Below the pieces are notes generated by a model. That model did no database searches. It saw nothing but the letters and a program-made list of their open reading frames with translations, and was not told the DNA's origin. Shown piece by piece: positions 35,691 through 47,843 of a stretch of DNA of 64,000 bases. The DNA is taken from NCBI RefSeq assembly GCF_022965805.1, contig NC_133103.1, positions 51,968,386-52,032,385 of the forward strand. Direction: 5' to 3'. How positions within the stretch are numbered: the first letter of the stretch is position 1; every line of letters starts with the position of its first letter. The translations under genes and the position numbers were made by a program. Origin of the DNA: Primulina eburnea. Taxonomy: Eukaryota; Streptophyta; Magnoliopsida; Lamiales; Gesneriaceae.

Positions 35691-37196
35691 TGTAGTAGCC
35701 CGAATTCCAAATTGGGTAATTAACGGATTAATGGTGATTAAGAAGGTTTAATGTGTAATTTTGACCGTGGTCATGATCGGACGGACCGAAGATGGTTCGG
35801 TAGCACCGAAGAGTTCGGACGATCCGAAGCGAGTTCGGTGGATCCGATCATGAGGTGTCAAGAGCCGATGGACACGTGGGAGTTCGGACGTTCCGAAGTG
35901 TAGGTTCGGTGGATCCGATCGTGAGGTGTCAAGAGCCGATGGACACGTGGGAGTTCGGACGTTCCGAAGTGTAGGTTCGGTGGATCCGATCGTGAGGTGT
36001 CAAGAGCTGATGGACACGTAGGAGTTCGGACGTTCCGAAGTGGGTTCGGTGGATCCGAACATAGCCTATAAATAGTGCTCGGATTTCCTCATTTTGTATT
36101 GACAATCCTTGAGTTGTGTCTCATATTTGAGAGATTTGGAAGGTTTCTAGGGTTAGTTGCCGGTCGAGCGATAGCCAAGAGCTGCCAGGATTGGTAGTGT
36201 AGCGACGCCTGAATTACGAGGCAATCGACATCAAAGGGCTGTCGACGGACGAAGGTAAACCCTAAACCTTTGGTAGTACTAGGGAGTACTGGTTTTGCTA
36301 GTCTAGCATGGTAGTATTGTTCATTGGGTATGCTTTTGATGCGTAGGCTTGTTCTAGACCTGATTAGCGGTGTTGCGTAAGGCTAGGCTTGCTGTGATAG
36401 AGGTACGAAAGTACTATCCGAGATATCCTGGTCGAGTATACATTCATATATGTGTTGCATGATTATTTGCTGCATTGTTATATGTCATATGATGCATGTT
36501 ATTATGTCACGTTGTATGATGCATGTTGCATTTCATGTTGAGCCGTATCTTCTTCGAGATAGCCTTTACTGTTGAGCTGTATCTCTTTCGAGATAAGCTA
36601 TATCTTGTGGGGCCGCTCAGCCCTGTCTTGTCTTGTGGACGCATGGACACCGAGAGTACACAGTGGCCGACGGGTCGGGAGGGCTTCGGTGATCCGGGAC
36701 ATTTTAGGTCCACGTCTGTTCTTGCAGTGGATGCAGTGACCCAGAGGTAGGACCGCGCGGCACTATCCACTTGGCGCCTCTAGACTGAGCATTTTGAGAT
36801 CTTTTGTGACTCCTGTTTCTTGACTACCCTGGTATCATATCATAGCATGTGCATTTCATATAGGTTTGTATACTCATGCTTTTGTACTGGGCGTTCTTAT
36901 CGCTCACGTCCTCGGTTTTGTTTATCTTGGACACCCCATTTCCACGGGGCAGGCCTCAGGTTGGACAGCTCGGGAAGAGTAGGAGGAGGACAGTGAGTAT
37001 CTGGTTGGTTTAGTTTTCAGTACTATTCTATTTCGATATGGTTGTACCGAATATATTTTGAGTTGTTCTGATTTCGATTGGGTTGTATAACTACCATTTG
37101 TTGACAGTTTTCCGCTGTTATCTCTGATTGTTTTTAATTAAGTTAGTTGCATGTTTAGTTCTCAACTAGTAGGTGATTCTGGAACGGGTCACTACA
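35691..37196 (+). mobile_element. Nested solo LTR with TSD GATGT (copy B)
   Basis: Duplicate of the solo LTR at 25015-26520 with the same ends and flanking GATGT (35686-35690, 37197-37201). It has the same 71-bp tandem units (from about 35852) and TATAAATA box (about 36067). A few substitutions distinguish it (near 35829, 36980 and 37154). Confidence 0.88.
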
Positions 37197-37442
37197 GATG
37201 TTTTGTTGATTGTTGGACTGACTACTTTGGTGCTTTAACTGCTTTTGTTCTGTTCTAAGTCTCTCCTTGTTATTGACCTAATCAATGATATAATCTGAGT
37301 GTTACAACATCTATCGTGCAACATCTAACTTGCAAATTTTTTACTGGGTTTGTTTTTCAGGGGGAGTCAACAACTGGTTGACTAATCCAGGGGGAGTTAC
37401 CATTTTACTGAGTTTTGTCCAGAAAGGCAAAAAGGGGGAGAT

Positions 37443-38233
37443 TGAAAGGAATTTTATTCCTTGAAATATTTCCTTCGTTTAATACTTTCCTTGTTTAAAA
37501 AGATCTTTGTTGTTTTGCCTTTCTAGACATACTATATGATCTCCTATAAAATTTAATAGAATCATCGATAATGTAGAAAAGATATGATTTGATCTTCAAG
37601 ATATGTTATCCTTAATTTAAAATGAGTTTGTTTCCTTATAAAATTGGTTTTCCATATTTTATAGGACTCCGAAGACAAGCTAGTAGAAATAGGAGAAGAA
37701 GATACAGAACTGGGTGTGGATGAGACGATTTGCAGAGACGTTTACCGAAGCCTAGCAATCTCGTGTGATTGATAACCTGTTGCTGTGAAGTGTTGCCGAC
37801 ATCTGAAGACAACACCTAATCACGGCTGTGATTAGTGTGTTCAGTTTCGAAGAGTTTATCACTTCTCGGTTGATGCATCCGATATAGTTTTGTTATACGG
37901 TTTGTTAGAAGTATAGGACGCAATTTGTCACTCGCCTGTACAAGGGAGTTGTTTTGTTTTCTCACTAGTATTGGTTTTTGTAAACTTACAAGTTTTTCTA
38001 GTGAAGTATTTTGCCCTGAGGCATCGCACAAGTATTTTATACTTGTGCATAATTTATATCTCGTCTCTCTTATTATTATCGTTATTCCAACTACGTTTAG
38101 GTGTGTTAAAATTATAACTTCCGCTGCATGTTGTCGTGAGTGTTACAACACTTACGTACAACACCTATATTCTGAAACACACAACATTCACTCTCAACTC
38201 ACTCACATATACACTGTGGAAACAGAACTTTCA
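37443..38233 (+). repeat. 3' LTR of Sirevirus copy B
   Basis: 791 bp, TGAAAG...CTTTCA, followed by CATAA. It is preceded by the AAAAAGGGGGAGAT polypurine tract. It matches the copy A 3' LTR, including the four 3'-LTR-specific bases that differ from the 5' LTR near its ends. Confidence 0.93.
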
Positions 38234-38617
38234 CATAAGTTAGCTCAAGCATGATTCTAAAGTCTCTAAAGTGTGTTTTGTTTTTATGTTACCCAAGTTA
38301 GGCAGTTACTATACATTTTGGATTGTTCTTTGAGCAATTTACCAGAACATCAGATGTTATGATATTTCAGCATGCTTAATTTGATTTTATATGTCTTGCT
38401 GGTGTTGCGCGGCTTCTAGGATTATATCTTAATGTCAAATCACTAAAATGTCCATTATAAATAGTAAATACTACTTGTTATGCCATTCTTTCTCCCATTT
38501 CTTATAATCGTAAAAACTCATTTGAAAACTTAAAAAAAAGCTTTGGTAAGTTGTTACAAAAACAACCAATCAATCAAGTAGTTGCTTTCGAAGACGATGA
38601 AACTCTACAATCAATCA
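38234..38617. repeat. Right flank of the Sirevirus, second copy
   Basis: 384 bp identical or nearly so to 27558-27941, including the CATAA duplication at its start. Homology ends at CAATCAATCA, and beyond 38618 the sequence is unique: this is the original right flank. Confidence 0.9.
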
Positions 38618-38869
38618 AGTACTTACAAAAACAACGGTAAATCGGTGAGCTTTGGTAAGTTGTTTCTCGAAGGTGAAATTTTCTACTATTTAAATCTCGC
38701 ATTTGTGCAGTGATGTTGGGCAAATTTTTCTATTGGTTGGTGAATATAATTGTTCCAAAGTAAATATTTTGATGAATGATAATGAACCAAAAGTGCAGTA
38801 TGCTGGTGTTATGAAGCACGAGTTTTCGAGAAATAAACTTTGACAGATTTAATTTTGATTCATTGTGTA

Positions 38870-40040
38870 GTTAATGATGGGCGACAAGGCAAATGTTAGA
38901 TTTTTTTTACGAAATCTTGGATATGTGATTGGACCAACAAGATTTACAGAGATCGACGGATTTCTGAAACGATGGTATAAGGATTTCAAAGCACCATATA
39001 GATTGAGGAATCATGCCCGAGCTTGACAGTGTAGTGGACCCAGATGGGAATACTGTGAGTCAATATTGAATTGTGGACTCGATGCAGCAGATTGTCCACC
39101 ACCCGATCTCCTAGAAGTCGATGAAAGTAGAAAACAGCTATTTGACTCCCAGTTTAATGAAGTTAATCTTTGTGAAGAACATAATAGCAGGGATGCACAT
39201 GAAGTGAGTACTTGTAGTGATTCTGATCATGAGAATACAAAGCACCTGATAAATTTATCATCATTTGAAAACTTTGAATCTGATGCACCTAGTGAATTGA
39301 TAGGTGATGTTGAAGGCGCAAGTGATGAGGATATATTTGCAGGTACAAATAAGTCTAAAAGAGATGGAATTAGAAAATGAAAAGAATAGTGAGGCCAAAC
39401 CAAAGAAAATAGCTTAGATACGAGTTAGGAAAATCATAGTGAAGAGGAAACTAACTGGTTTGGTGATGCAGGTGAACATAATAATATTCTGCATAATTAT
39501 AATCTTCTAAGCATTAATGGGTCAGATGAGGATACTCCAATTTATGCTGTTTACAATGGACATGATATGAAAATTTTCAATCTAGTTGTGGAAATGAAAT
39601 CAAGAATGCTTCTGAGTTTAGAGGAGTCCTGAGAAATTATAGTGTGTGAAAGGAGTATGAATTAACAATGAAAAAAAATTAGAGGATTAGGATGACAGCT
39701 GCAAAGAAGGGTATAATTTGAGAGTCCATGGTTCTTTAGTACAAGGTGGTCCAACATTGCGATTGAAAACTATAAAAGGGGCACTATTATGTGAGTAAGG
39801 CACACAAACAGTATAGCAAATTACAAGTACTTGTCCACGAGAGTTGAAAGCATATTGAGGGATAATCCTGATATAAAAATTGATCGGTTACGAAATATTA
39901 TCATGAGAAATTGTGGTGTGGATGTCAGTAAATGGAAAGTGTTAAGAGCGAAAAAGACGGTTGTTCAAAGCATCATAGGAGTTGACAATGCACTATATGA
40001 TTTACTATGGGATTATTGTGAGACTATTTTTAAAGTTTAA
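38870..40040 (+). pseudogene. MULE (MuDR-like) transposase N-terminal remnant
   Basis: An acidic region (39066-39380, DLLEVDESRKQLFDSQFNE and a Ser/Asp/Glu-rich stretch) is followed near 39605-39780 by broken frames with the layout of the MuDR N-terminal DNA-binding domain (EFRGVLRNYSV, then GPTLRLKTIKGALLC). An open stretch at 39831-40040 (DNPDIKIDRLRNIIM, SKWKVLRAKK, LWDYCE) matches the segment between that domain and the catalytic core in plant MULE transposases. The DDE core is missing. Stops and frame changes show it is dead. Terminal inverted repeats were not found. Confidence 0.6.
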
Positions 40041-40249
40041 TCCATGTATTGAGTTGTTGGTTAGGAGAGATGAGTGCACCAACCCTCCTACATTTTAGAA
40101 ATTATATTTCAGCTTACATCGTATGAAATGAGTTTTTTTATCCGGTTGTAGACCAATAATTGAACTCGATGAATTCTTTTTTTAAAATTGTATATTGTGG
40201 ACAAACAGAGATGAAACAAACCAAGCCGAATTGAACACTGAGATGATGG

Positions 40250-40510
40250 AACTTGGTTCGTTTAAAATTTATACAGACTCGAGCTCGATTCGAGCTCTTA
40301 AAATTAGCTTCGAGCTCCGTTCGCTTTGAAATTACTGAGTTCGGGAATAGCTCGAGCTCGAGCTCCGTTCGTTAATAGCTTGTATTAATGTTTAATGAGT
40401 TTGGCTCGAGCTTGACTCGTTAAGCGGGTTTGTTTTGAAGCTCGTTGAGCATACAACAAAGATCGAGTTCGAGCTTGATTTGAGCTCACCAAAGATAGAA
40501 TCGAGCTCAA
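40250..40510. repeat. GAGCTCGA-rich subterminal-type repeat, left cluster
   Basis: Many overlapping GAGCTCGA, TCGAGCTC and TTCGAGCT motifs in both orientations. Such clusters are typical of the ends of plant hAT-type elements. A second cluster in related form lies at 41040-41190. No target duplication could be assigned. Confidence 0.5.
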
Positions 40511-40705
40511 ACATATAATAGAATGAATCTTTATAAAATAAGACTAAAATAATATTGAAAAGTGTAAATTTATTCATAAATAACTAAAAATTGCAAATTT
40601 TGTGTAATACACTACCACTGTTGAGAAGAAAGAAAATTTAACGTTTATAAAGTATCACTCTTGAGAATCATAAGATGACACTGAAATATGTGGATTTGTA
40701 CCAAT

Positions 40706-41003
40706 CGATGATGTTTGTTGGCCACTTGAAGAAGTAATGCTCGCATAGCAATCCTTCACAATTTCTCAATGAGGATTGACACGGGAGGATAAACAACATC
40801 AAAAAACATGAGCGAAAAGTTATAATAGATGGGAATGCTTCCCTAGTTTTAGGTATAGTAAAGTAATTGACTAATAACCTAATAGCTGACGGAAACTCGT
40901 GTAAACCTATGAAAATATATGTATAATGAAATTTGAAACCAGTCTTTATTGTGAATAACTGCTTTGTAAGCATTATTCTTCAAGTGGCCAACAAACATCA
41001 TCG
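40706..41003. repeat. Foldback with about 34-bp arms
   Basis: GATGATGTTTGTTGGCCACT (from about 40706, continuing TGAAGAAGTAATGCT) is repeated in reverse complement ending at about 41003 with one or two mismatches. The arms enclose about 230 bp without a coding frame. It lies between the two GAGCTCGA clusters. Confidence 0.7.
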
Positions 41004-41009
41004 GCGGGT

Positions 41010-41190
41010 GCAAAATGGGGATGTAAACGAATCAAGCAGGACAGAATGGTATCAGGCTCGGGCTCAGATCGTTTAAAGTATATATAGTTTCGAGCTCGAG
41101 CTTAAGGATATTAGGCTCATAAACTCACGAGCATGTTCGTGAGCTCGATATCAGCCGTTTATGTGACTCTCGGGCTCGAGCTCGACTCAT
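41010..41190. repeat. GAGCTCGA-rich repeat, right cluster
   Basis: It begins near GGGGATGTAAACGAATC, similar to the terminal sequence style of plant hAT elements, then CGGGCTC/GAGCTCGA motifs to about 41190. It may be the opposite end of the same non-autonomous element as the cluster at 40250-40510. Confidence 0.45.
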
Positions 41191-41700
41191 TTTTTAATTT
41201 GATAAATAAAAATATCAGTACAAATGTATTTGGAATGATTTGAACACGAGATATTGGTGAAACAATTTAATTTATACCACTTTAACACAATTGCCTTTAA
41301 TTTGCATATCATTATGCTAAAATGCTATTTGCACAAGAATAAATAAAATAACATAACATAAATCAATTTCTTGAAGCATTAATAACATATGCACATGAAG
41401 TACATATAAAAATTATTCTACTAAAATATTATTTAAAAAAATAGCATAATCAATAAACAAAACTCAACAATTGATAATGTAACATATGTCGAAAGATTCT
41501 TTTAAAAATTTCCATAATAAGTAAATAATATATGATTCAAATTTTATGATGATATTGTCACGTTGACATATCTAGAAAAAATAATTAAATAATTGTATAT
41601 AATCAAAAATTCATGGAATAATAATACAACTTTTATGCAATTTACACCATCGATGAATATATATATTAACAGCCCAAAGAAAAGTCTACACTGGGTTGGC
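41191..41700. other. AT-rich intergenic DNA
   Basis: No coding frame, RNA gene or repeat was recognised. This is the region upstream of the TFIIIC gene. Confidence 0.5.
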
Positions 41701-41759
41701 CCAATTAAAATTTTTCTAAATCTGAGCCCAAAACCCGAACACTTAAAGTACTGGTTTTA

Positions 41760-41871
41760 AACCTATTCTTCTGCAGCCGAACTCCATAAAAACAGCCGCT
41801 GCTACCTGACTTGGTTCTTCTCGTTCGGTCTCCGATTACAGGTTCTACCTTTCTGAATTTCTTGTATTTCG
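41760..41871 (+). other. Probable non-coding first exon (5' UTR) of the TFIIIC gene
   Basis: A pyrimidine- and C-rich stretch ending in a good donor (TTCG|GTAAGG at 41871/41872) and followed by a T-rich intron-like region. No ATG-led frame of interest lies inside. The distance to the coding ATG (2.1 kb) would make a long 5'-UTR intron. The transcription start is not determined. Confidence 0.45.
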
Positions 41872-42471
41872 GTAAGGATTTGTAAACTTTAATATCTTTT
41901 GGACTCTATATTAGTTTCATTTTGTGTTTAAATTAAATTGCGCCTCTTAATTCCGGACAAACGTGCGCTGTCCATTTTCTCTGTGGTTCGTTTTATTTGT
42001 TAGCATTTATTTTGTTGGGACTGGAATCAGCCTTTTGAATTGTATCAGCTTCGTGAGGTTTATAAATAAGGGCCTAAAAATGCATAGAAGTTTTAGATTA
42101 CAAAGTTTTAGGGGTGGGAATGGGGCAAAACTTGTTTCTTTTTTTAAAAATTCTTACCATGGAAGTTGTGAGGATAGGCAACTGCATTGCCTGCTGGAAG
42201 TTCACTTTTTTCAGTTTCTAGGTTCTCGGTGTTTCTTTAGGTATTGACTTGCATTGCTTGCAAAAGTGTGTGTATCGAGATAACAATGATTATTTCTCTT
42301 TGGGGGTGGGAGAGTGTTTGGATCTAGGTAAATTTCATGAAGTTTTATCTTGATATTGAATTTCTTATGGTATTAATATTAGGAATATATAATAATAATC
42401 ATACTAATTTCATCAAATTGCATTATCATTGTCAATACTATAATAACCAAATATTCATATGTTACATTTGT

Positions 42472-42473
<2 letters not shown>

Positions 42474-42512
<39 letters not shown>
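42474..42512. repeat. (TA)n microsatellite
   Basis: About 19 uninterrupted TA units inside the presumed 5'-UTR intron of the TFIIIC gene. Confidence 0.95.
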
Positions 42513-42516
<4 letters not shown>

Positions 42517-44014
42517 AGTTTGTTAGGAGTCTTTACTAGCGATTTATGCATGTAATGTTTGTTATATTTGGAATGAATAGAAATAAGAATTATTGGTTTG
42601 TTTCTTTCCCTTGGCTCCTCTCCTGTATCTTGGTTCTTTGTGTTCTTCCTCCCTTTTTGTGATACCTGTACATTTGAGCATTGATTTTTATACAATAGTT
42701 ATTTATTGCTACATTGTTAGAATATAAAAAAAATGTGAGATGAGAAATAACAATTTTGCCTAGTCATCAACAAAAATATATATAACACACACGCGTGTGT
42801 AATATTAAAAATTAGTTATAATATCTCATTTAATTAATAAGCAAACTTAGCAATGATATAATAGTAAATTCATTAATATTTAGAAACTTAGATTCTGAAT
42901 CTTGTAACTTATTTGGTCCATTGTTTGTATGTCATTTACCTTATTGCTTCCTAATTATTCTTCTTAACGTGAATTTGCTTCCCTGGGTGTACAACAAATA
43001 AGTAAACTTTACAAGTGTATAATAGTAAATTTATTAATATTTAGAAGCTAATCACATATTCAAAATGTTGAACCAAACAATCTTAAAAGTATCACATAAT
43101 GTTTGATTAATAATATATCAACCTTGTTATCTATAATATAATCAATCATTTATTTATCTCATTATCTTTAGTGTAACGACACTTCTCTTTTAAGTGGACG
43201 AAATTATCCCTAGTCATAATTCTATATAATTTTTATTAAAAAACACTATATTTTGATAAATTAACCCAAATACAAAACCATCCCAAATTATTTATAAATT
43301 TAATAATAAATAATAATATACAAAATAATTAATAAAGTTGAAAGTGTGAGAATTATCGCGATATAAAAATGTCAAATAGGAATATAAGTGGGGTTATTCT
43401 CGGTAATTCACAAGTAGCTAGTTTGGCAAACCAAACTTTGACCTCCAAAGGCGCTTGAATTAAAACAGAAAATAATAAATGCAGCTGGATTCAATTTAGG
43501 TATTTATTCCAGAAACCCCCAATTCATTCAGCAACTCCAAGTTTCAACTGACTGGTTAAAAACCTAATCTTTTAGTTAACCTTAGATTAACCACAGTTTT
43601 TTGTAATATTATTTGCAGAAATTAACTGTTTTATGTCTCGTTTAGGGATTTTTTATTGCTGAAAAAGTTCGGGATTTGGTTTTTATTTTTGTCTGAACTA
43701 TGGTTGTTTCTGTATGTGTATTTTGGGTTTTTTGTTTTGATTTTATTTACTTTGATTCTGTTTCTTTTTTGTGCAACTGTTGTACGCTTTTTTTTCTATG
43801 GTAGTACCTATACATGCTCGCAAATTACAGTGAGTTTGTACTTTTGCTATGATGTATAAACTTTTCTATTTTATCTGAAGTTGGAGTTTTTGAAACGTTC
43901 GAATAAAATAAACTCTTAACATTTAATTTTGTTAAGTTGTAAGAAAGTTTATGAAGTTTCGGGGCTGCTTTATAGGTTGTCACATGTTTTGCAATTTGTA
44001 CCAAGAAATAATCC

Positions 44015-45801
44015 ATGGGCCAAGATAGAGAAGAAATAGGAGAGGAAGAAGAGTATGTACTGCTTGACTTGGACAACGTTTCAGCCGACATTGATATTCC
44101 ACAGGATGCCCCATATGTTCTTTCTGTACGATTGCTACCTTCCAATCACTTGTGTTTAATTCATATCTTCTGTTCTGCTAGTTTAGTGTTTGAAGTTTTA
44201 TGCAGCAGCCTGTTCCAATTTGTTCTTTTCTTGATGAAATCTGAACTGGAATTGTAATATTTTGGGCAAACACTCAATCTTTCGTTTAGCAGTTCCGGAA
44301 CCCAATAAAAGTAATTGATAACTGAAAAAGGTGATTACAAATTTGAACTTGGTTTCTTCATTGCTTCACTCGCTATTTTGTGTACCTCCTTTTTTTCAAA
44401 GGCGCAATTGGGTGCTCCTGGGAAGTGCGATGATTCATCGAAATTGGATTTGGGCGTATTTATGTAGAATATTGATTCTTAACACCTAATTGTTGTTATC
44501 AACCATGCAATGTTGTTATCAACCATGCAAAATATACAACGTTTGGAGAAAAAATTTCTCATATGTTTTGTTAAGGTTTTTGTTTTGTTTTTGTTACTCC
44601 GACCTTGTGTTATGGGCATCTAATTCATGAATAATAGCATGATTATTGCACTTACTTTCTTTATTTATTTCGTTTTTCTTTCTTAATTTCATACTATTCA
44701 TAATTTTATTGTTGAACAAATAATGCAGGGTCTGGATACGCTCAACCCTATTCTGATTATCGATAACAAAATTAAGTTGGTAAGTGAGAAAGACTTTAAA
44801 AAAATGTATATTGCGTTAGTGGGCTTCAAAATAAAGTGCCTCTTTCTCGTTTAGATTTTTCCTTTTCATGAGTGAATTTTAGTGTTGATTTCGTTCTGTT
44901 TATTTTGTTAGGAAAAACTTGTGAAAGGTAACTAATTCTAAAAGCTTACCTTCAAAGGACAAGTATTCTTGATGCACTGCCATTTCAGAAATATATTTTA
45001 ATGAGCCAACTTTTGTATGTTTTTAATTTTCTGCAACTGTTTTTGAAAGTTTTTTGACAGAATGATCTTTGTTAAGAGGTTATGTTATGTAAGATGTAAG
45101 CATTCTGTGGAACCTGTGGCTACCTTTTACCATGATTTGAGCTAGAAGATTTCATTATCTTAGTTGCCCGTTCATACTCGAATACACTGGTATTAGATGA
45201 TTACCTTAATGGACGATGCTATCTTTTTTGTCAATCCACTTCCTGAGATATGTCTCTTTGACTGCAGCATAAAACATAACGGGGGCATGCACATTATTTA
45301 AAATTATCTGGAACCTTCCACAATTAGACTAATTGAATGTTACATCTGCTTCTTAAACTTAATTCATTTTTGTTTGAGTGCCACCAGATTGGAGAATATG
45401 AAGAAACAATAGGGACCTGCATCATCTTCGATGAAAGTGGTGAGTCACATTTACTATTCTTTGAGTTTTGATTGGTTTGGTTCATGTAGTTGAGCAGTTG
45501 CCTTTCGTATCATATGTGATGTTAGTCTTAAAGACTCATAAGTTGGGTAGTGAAACATTATCATTTACTTTGCCATAAGCATTTTGTTTATGCAGAAGTG
45601 ACGCCTATTGCTCATGAACAAACGGGGCCATCCGAAACGAACCTTTTGTCCAGCAGACGCTTAATGGACCCCAAGCAAACCCCAGCTAAGCAAGTCAATC
45701 CATTGACAAGTCTTCATAAGGTTCTCAAGTTCAGATTATTTTTGGATGCTGACGATGAAAATGGAGAAGATGTGGATGCAAACACTGTCTTGATGTACTA
45801 A
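44015..45801 (+). CDS. TFIIIC tau55-related subunit (GTF3C6-like), four coding exons
   Basis: Exons 44015-44125, 44729-44779, 45388-45439 and 45596-45801, all with GT-AG introns, splice in frame to a 139-residue protein ending at TAA 45799-45801. The N-terminal EEEYVLLDLDNVSADIDIP and the following GLDTLNPILIID and IGEYEETIGTCIIF are characteristic of the small TFIIIC tau55-related/GTF3C6 family; the expected compact beta-rich domain spans about residues 13-75. TFIIIC binds the internal A and B boxes of tRNA genes and recruits TFIIIB for RNA polymerase III in the nucleus. The C-terminal half (TGPSETNLLSSRRLMDPKQT) is family-typical and basic. Length is normal for plant members. This is the only gene in the window with no visible defect. 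The start is the first ATG of the exon and gives the acidic N-terminus usual in the family. Confidence 0.85.
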
Positions 45802-47820
45802 ACATCAATTTGACCTTTATCATTTATTTGAAGACAGGATATTGGTCATTTTTTACGAGCTTAATCAGCAGAAAAAGAAAAAAAACACGAGATTTGAAAC
45901 TTATTTCCCCACTTTTTACCTAGTGAGCGACACTACAGTCCTCTTGAAAGGGGAGGAAATATAAACTACACAGTTAAATGGGTCTGGGCCGAAGTCAATA
46001 GAATTCATCTTGACCTATTGGGCTGAAACCGGTCCAGCCCTTTCCACAGTACACTCTATTATGAACTTATACGAATGATATCATAATATTGTCATACATT
46101 TAAAAACAATTTTTAAAATCATTATGTAAATTGTTTTAGGGGCTCATTGCATCAAAATCTCATGCATAAAAACCTCCTAACAGAGAGGTAAATGTGTCTT
46201 GCTTTTTAAAATTTATTAATATTTTTAAAGAGTTTCATGTCTTTTAAATTCTGTATAAGACAATTAGCTCAATTTTTCAGGTGGTTATGTCTGAAGTTAA
46301 TTAAAAAATAGGGTCTCTTTGCCCAATAGGTAGATTATTTTATTTTACTTCATGTGTTATTAGGCACTTGGAGGATCGTTTTGGAAATGGGCTTAGTCAA
46401 AAAAAAATTTCTAATTGTTTTTAAATAAAAAATTGATCAAGCCATCTTTTCTTTGGGTTGGAGTATTTTTTAAAGTTGGGAAAAGTTGTGTAACAAATGA
46501 AACTCGTTTCAAACTTGAGAGACTAAGTGAGGTGATTAAATCCAAAGTTTTGATTACTTTTAATGATTTTTTCAAATAATAGACTTTATGGATCTGATAG
46601 AGCCGCCAAACGTGCTATTTGTTAAATTCTGATAGAGCCGCCATACGTGCTATTTTTCAAATGATAGACTTTTCTGACCGACAGTCTTTGTAAGTCAAGG
46701 TTCAGCATTACTACACCTTCAGTAACACGGGACACGAGTGTCTCCAATATTGAATAATCAAGAATAGCAACAAAATAATTTCATAATTCTATCAAGAGAC
46801 AAACCATGCGAAGCCCTTGAAATAAAGACAATGATCCCGAAGCACATAAACACAATAAAAACCAACATGAACCCTCCATATGATAAAACATTATAAAGCT
46901 GCAAGACATGGATAAACAGCGTACTTCCGCGCTGCGTAACTTTCAAACCACACAACTAAAATGAAAATTCAATTGCAGTGGAATCCAAACGTTGTGCCAA
47001 ATCTTGATAGGAAAATGGAAATTGATCTGATTCTACAGGAAATTTGATACATTTTCAATGAAAGAATCTGTGGTTATGTTATGTATCTTAACTCATATAA
47101 ATTGGCAGATTTAAATGTGTAAAATAAGGAAGAATTATGAACACATATACATACCCCTCAAGAAAAACACATCTCTACAATAAAATAGTGTTGTAACTTG
47201 CAAATCTGTGGAACACATTCATTTTTCTGGAAATCTATAATTTAAGAACAAGAGACCTCAATTTCAAATATCTAAATCTCAGTATGCATCTCATGCATGA
47301 CGACAAATTAAGTGTTATAGAACCTAAAATTCAATTTAATCTTACAACAAAGTTCCAAAGGCCAGGTCAATGATGCTTCCGCAAGTTCTCACTCCCAAGA
47401 AATATATTACTTCAGAACTTCAAAGATGGAAGTAATGGATGAGAATAGAACAAGGGTTACACATTTTATCCTTAATTTCCAAAACAAACTACACATGAGT
47501 CATTTCATAAAGTAGACATGTCACTTAGATTATTTCGATTGTATTTCGCACGCAACCACAGTGGTTAATGCACTAGCTCATTTACGAGAAATTGCTACGT
47601 ATTAAATGGTATCTAAACATTTAACTGCATGTTCCACATATAAAGCACACGAAATTTATCTCTTTGTCATGATTTCTCCAAGCACCGAGAAAACAAATTT
47701 ATTTTCTACAAGTAGGGCATTCTTTGGAAAACAACTATGAAAAGTACAAAAAAATGAAAATATAATCAACCAATTGCAAGAATAAAAAGGAGAAATTCAA
47801 TCTAAATGAACTAATCATGA
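45802..47820. other. Intergenic DNA downstream of the TFIIIC gene
   Basis: AT-rich with no coding frame supported. A small direct repeat (TCTGATAGAGCCGCCA at 46593 and 46628, period 35) is flanked by two copies of TCAAATRATAGACTT (about 46572 and 46658). Polyadenylation signals of the TFIIIC gene probably lie in the first few hundred bases but could not be fixed. Confidence 0.45.
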
Positions 47821-47821
47821 T

Positions 47822-47843
47822 AAAAAAAAAAAAAAAAAAAAAA
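47822..47843. repeat. A22 homopolymer
   Basis: 22 consecutive A bases. It could be an ancient retroposon tail, but nothing recognisable precedes it. Confidence 0.9.

Larger units (their letters stand above)
27947..38233 (+). mobile_element. Sirevirus copy B, 5'-truncated by the duplication
   Basis: This copy holds everything from gag codon 94 to the 3' LTR but has no 5' LTR, PBS or gag start. It is not a separate insertion: its left edge is the duplication join, and its right flank (38234-38617) repeats the flank of copy A. It carries the same pol TGA, the same accessory-frame breaks and the same nested solo LTR, so all of these predate the duplication. Without a 5' LTR it cannot be transcribed or replicated normally. 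Confidence 0.92.

Noticed and set aside
27947..38233. Independent second insertion of the Sirevirus
   Set aside because: It has no 5' LTR or target duplication of its own, and the right flank is duplicated with it.
42337..42695. Open frames over the (TA)n microsatellite
   Set aside because: Tyr-Ile repeats are produced by the microsatellite itself.
46593..46665. Short 35-bp direct repeat as a functional element
   Set aside because: Two units only, no associated gene or structure; likely replication slippage.
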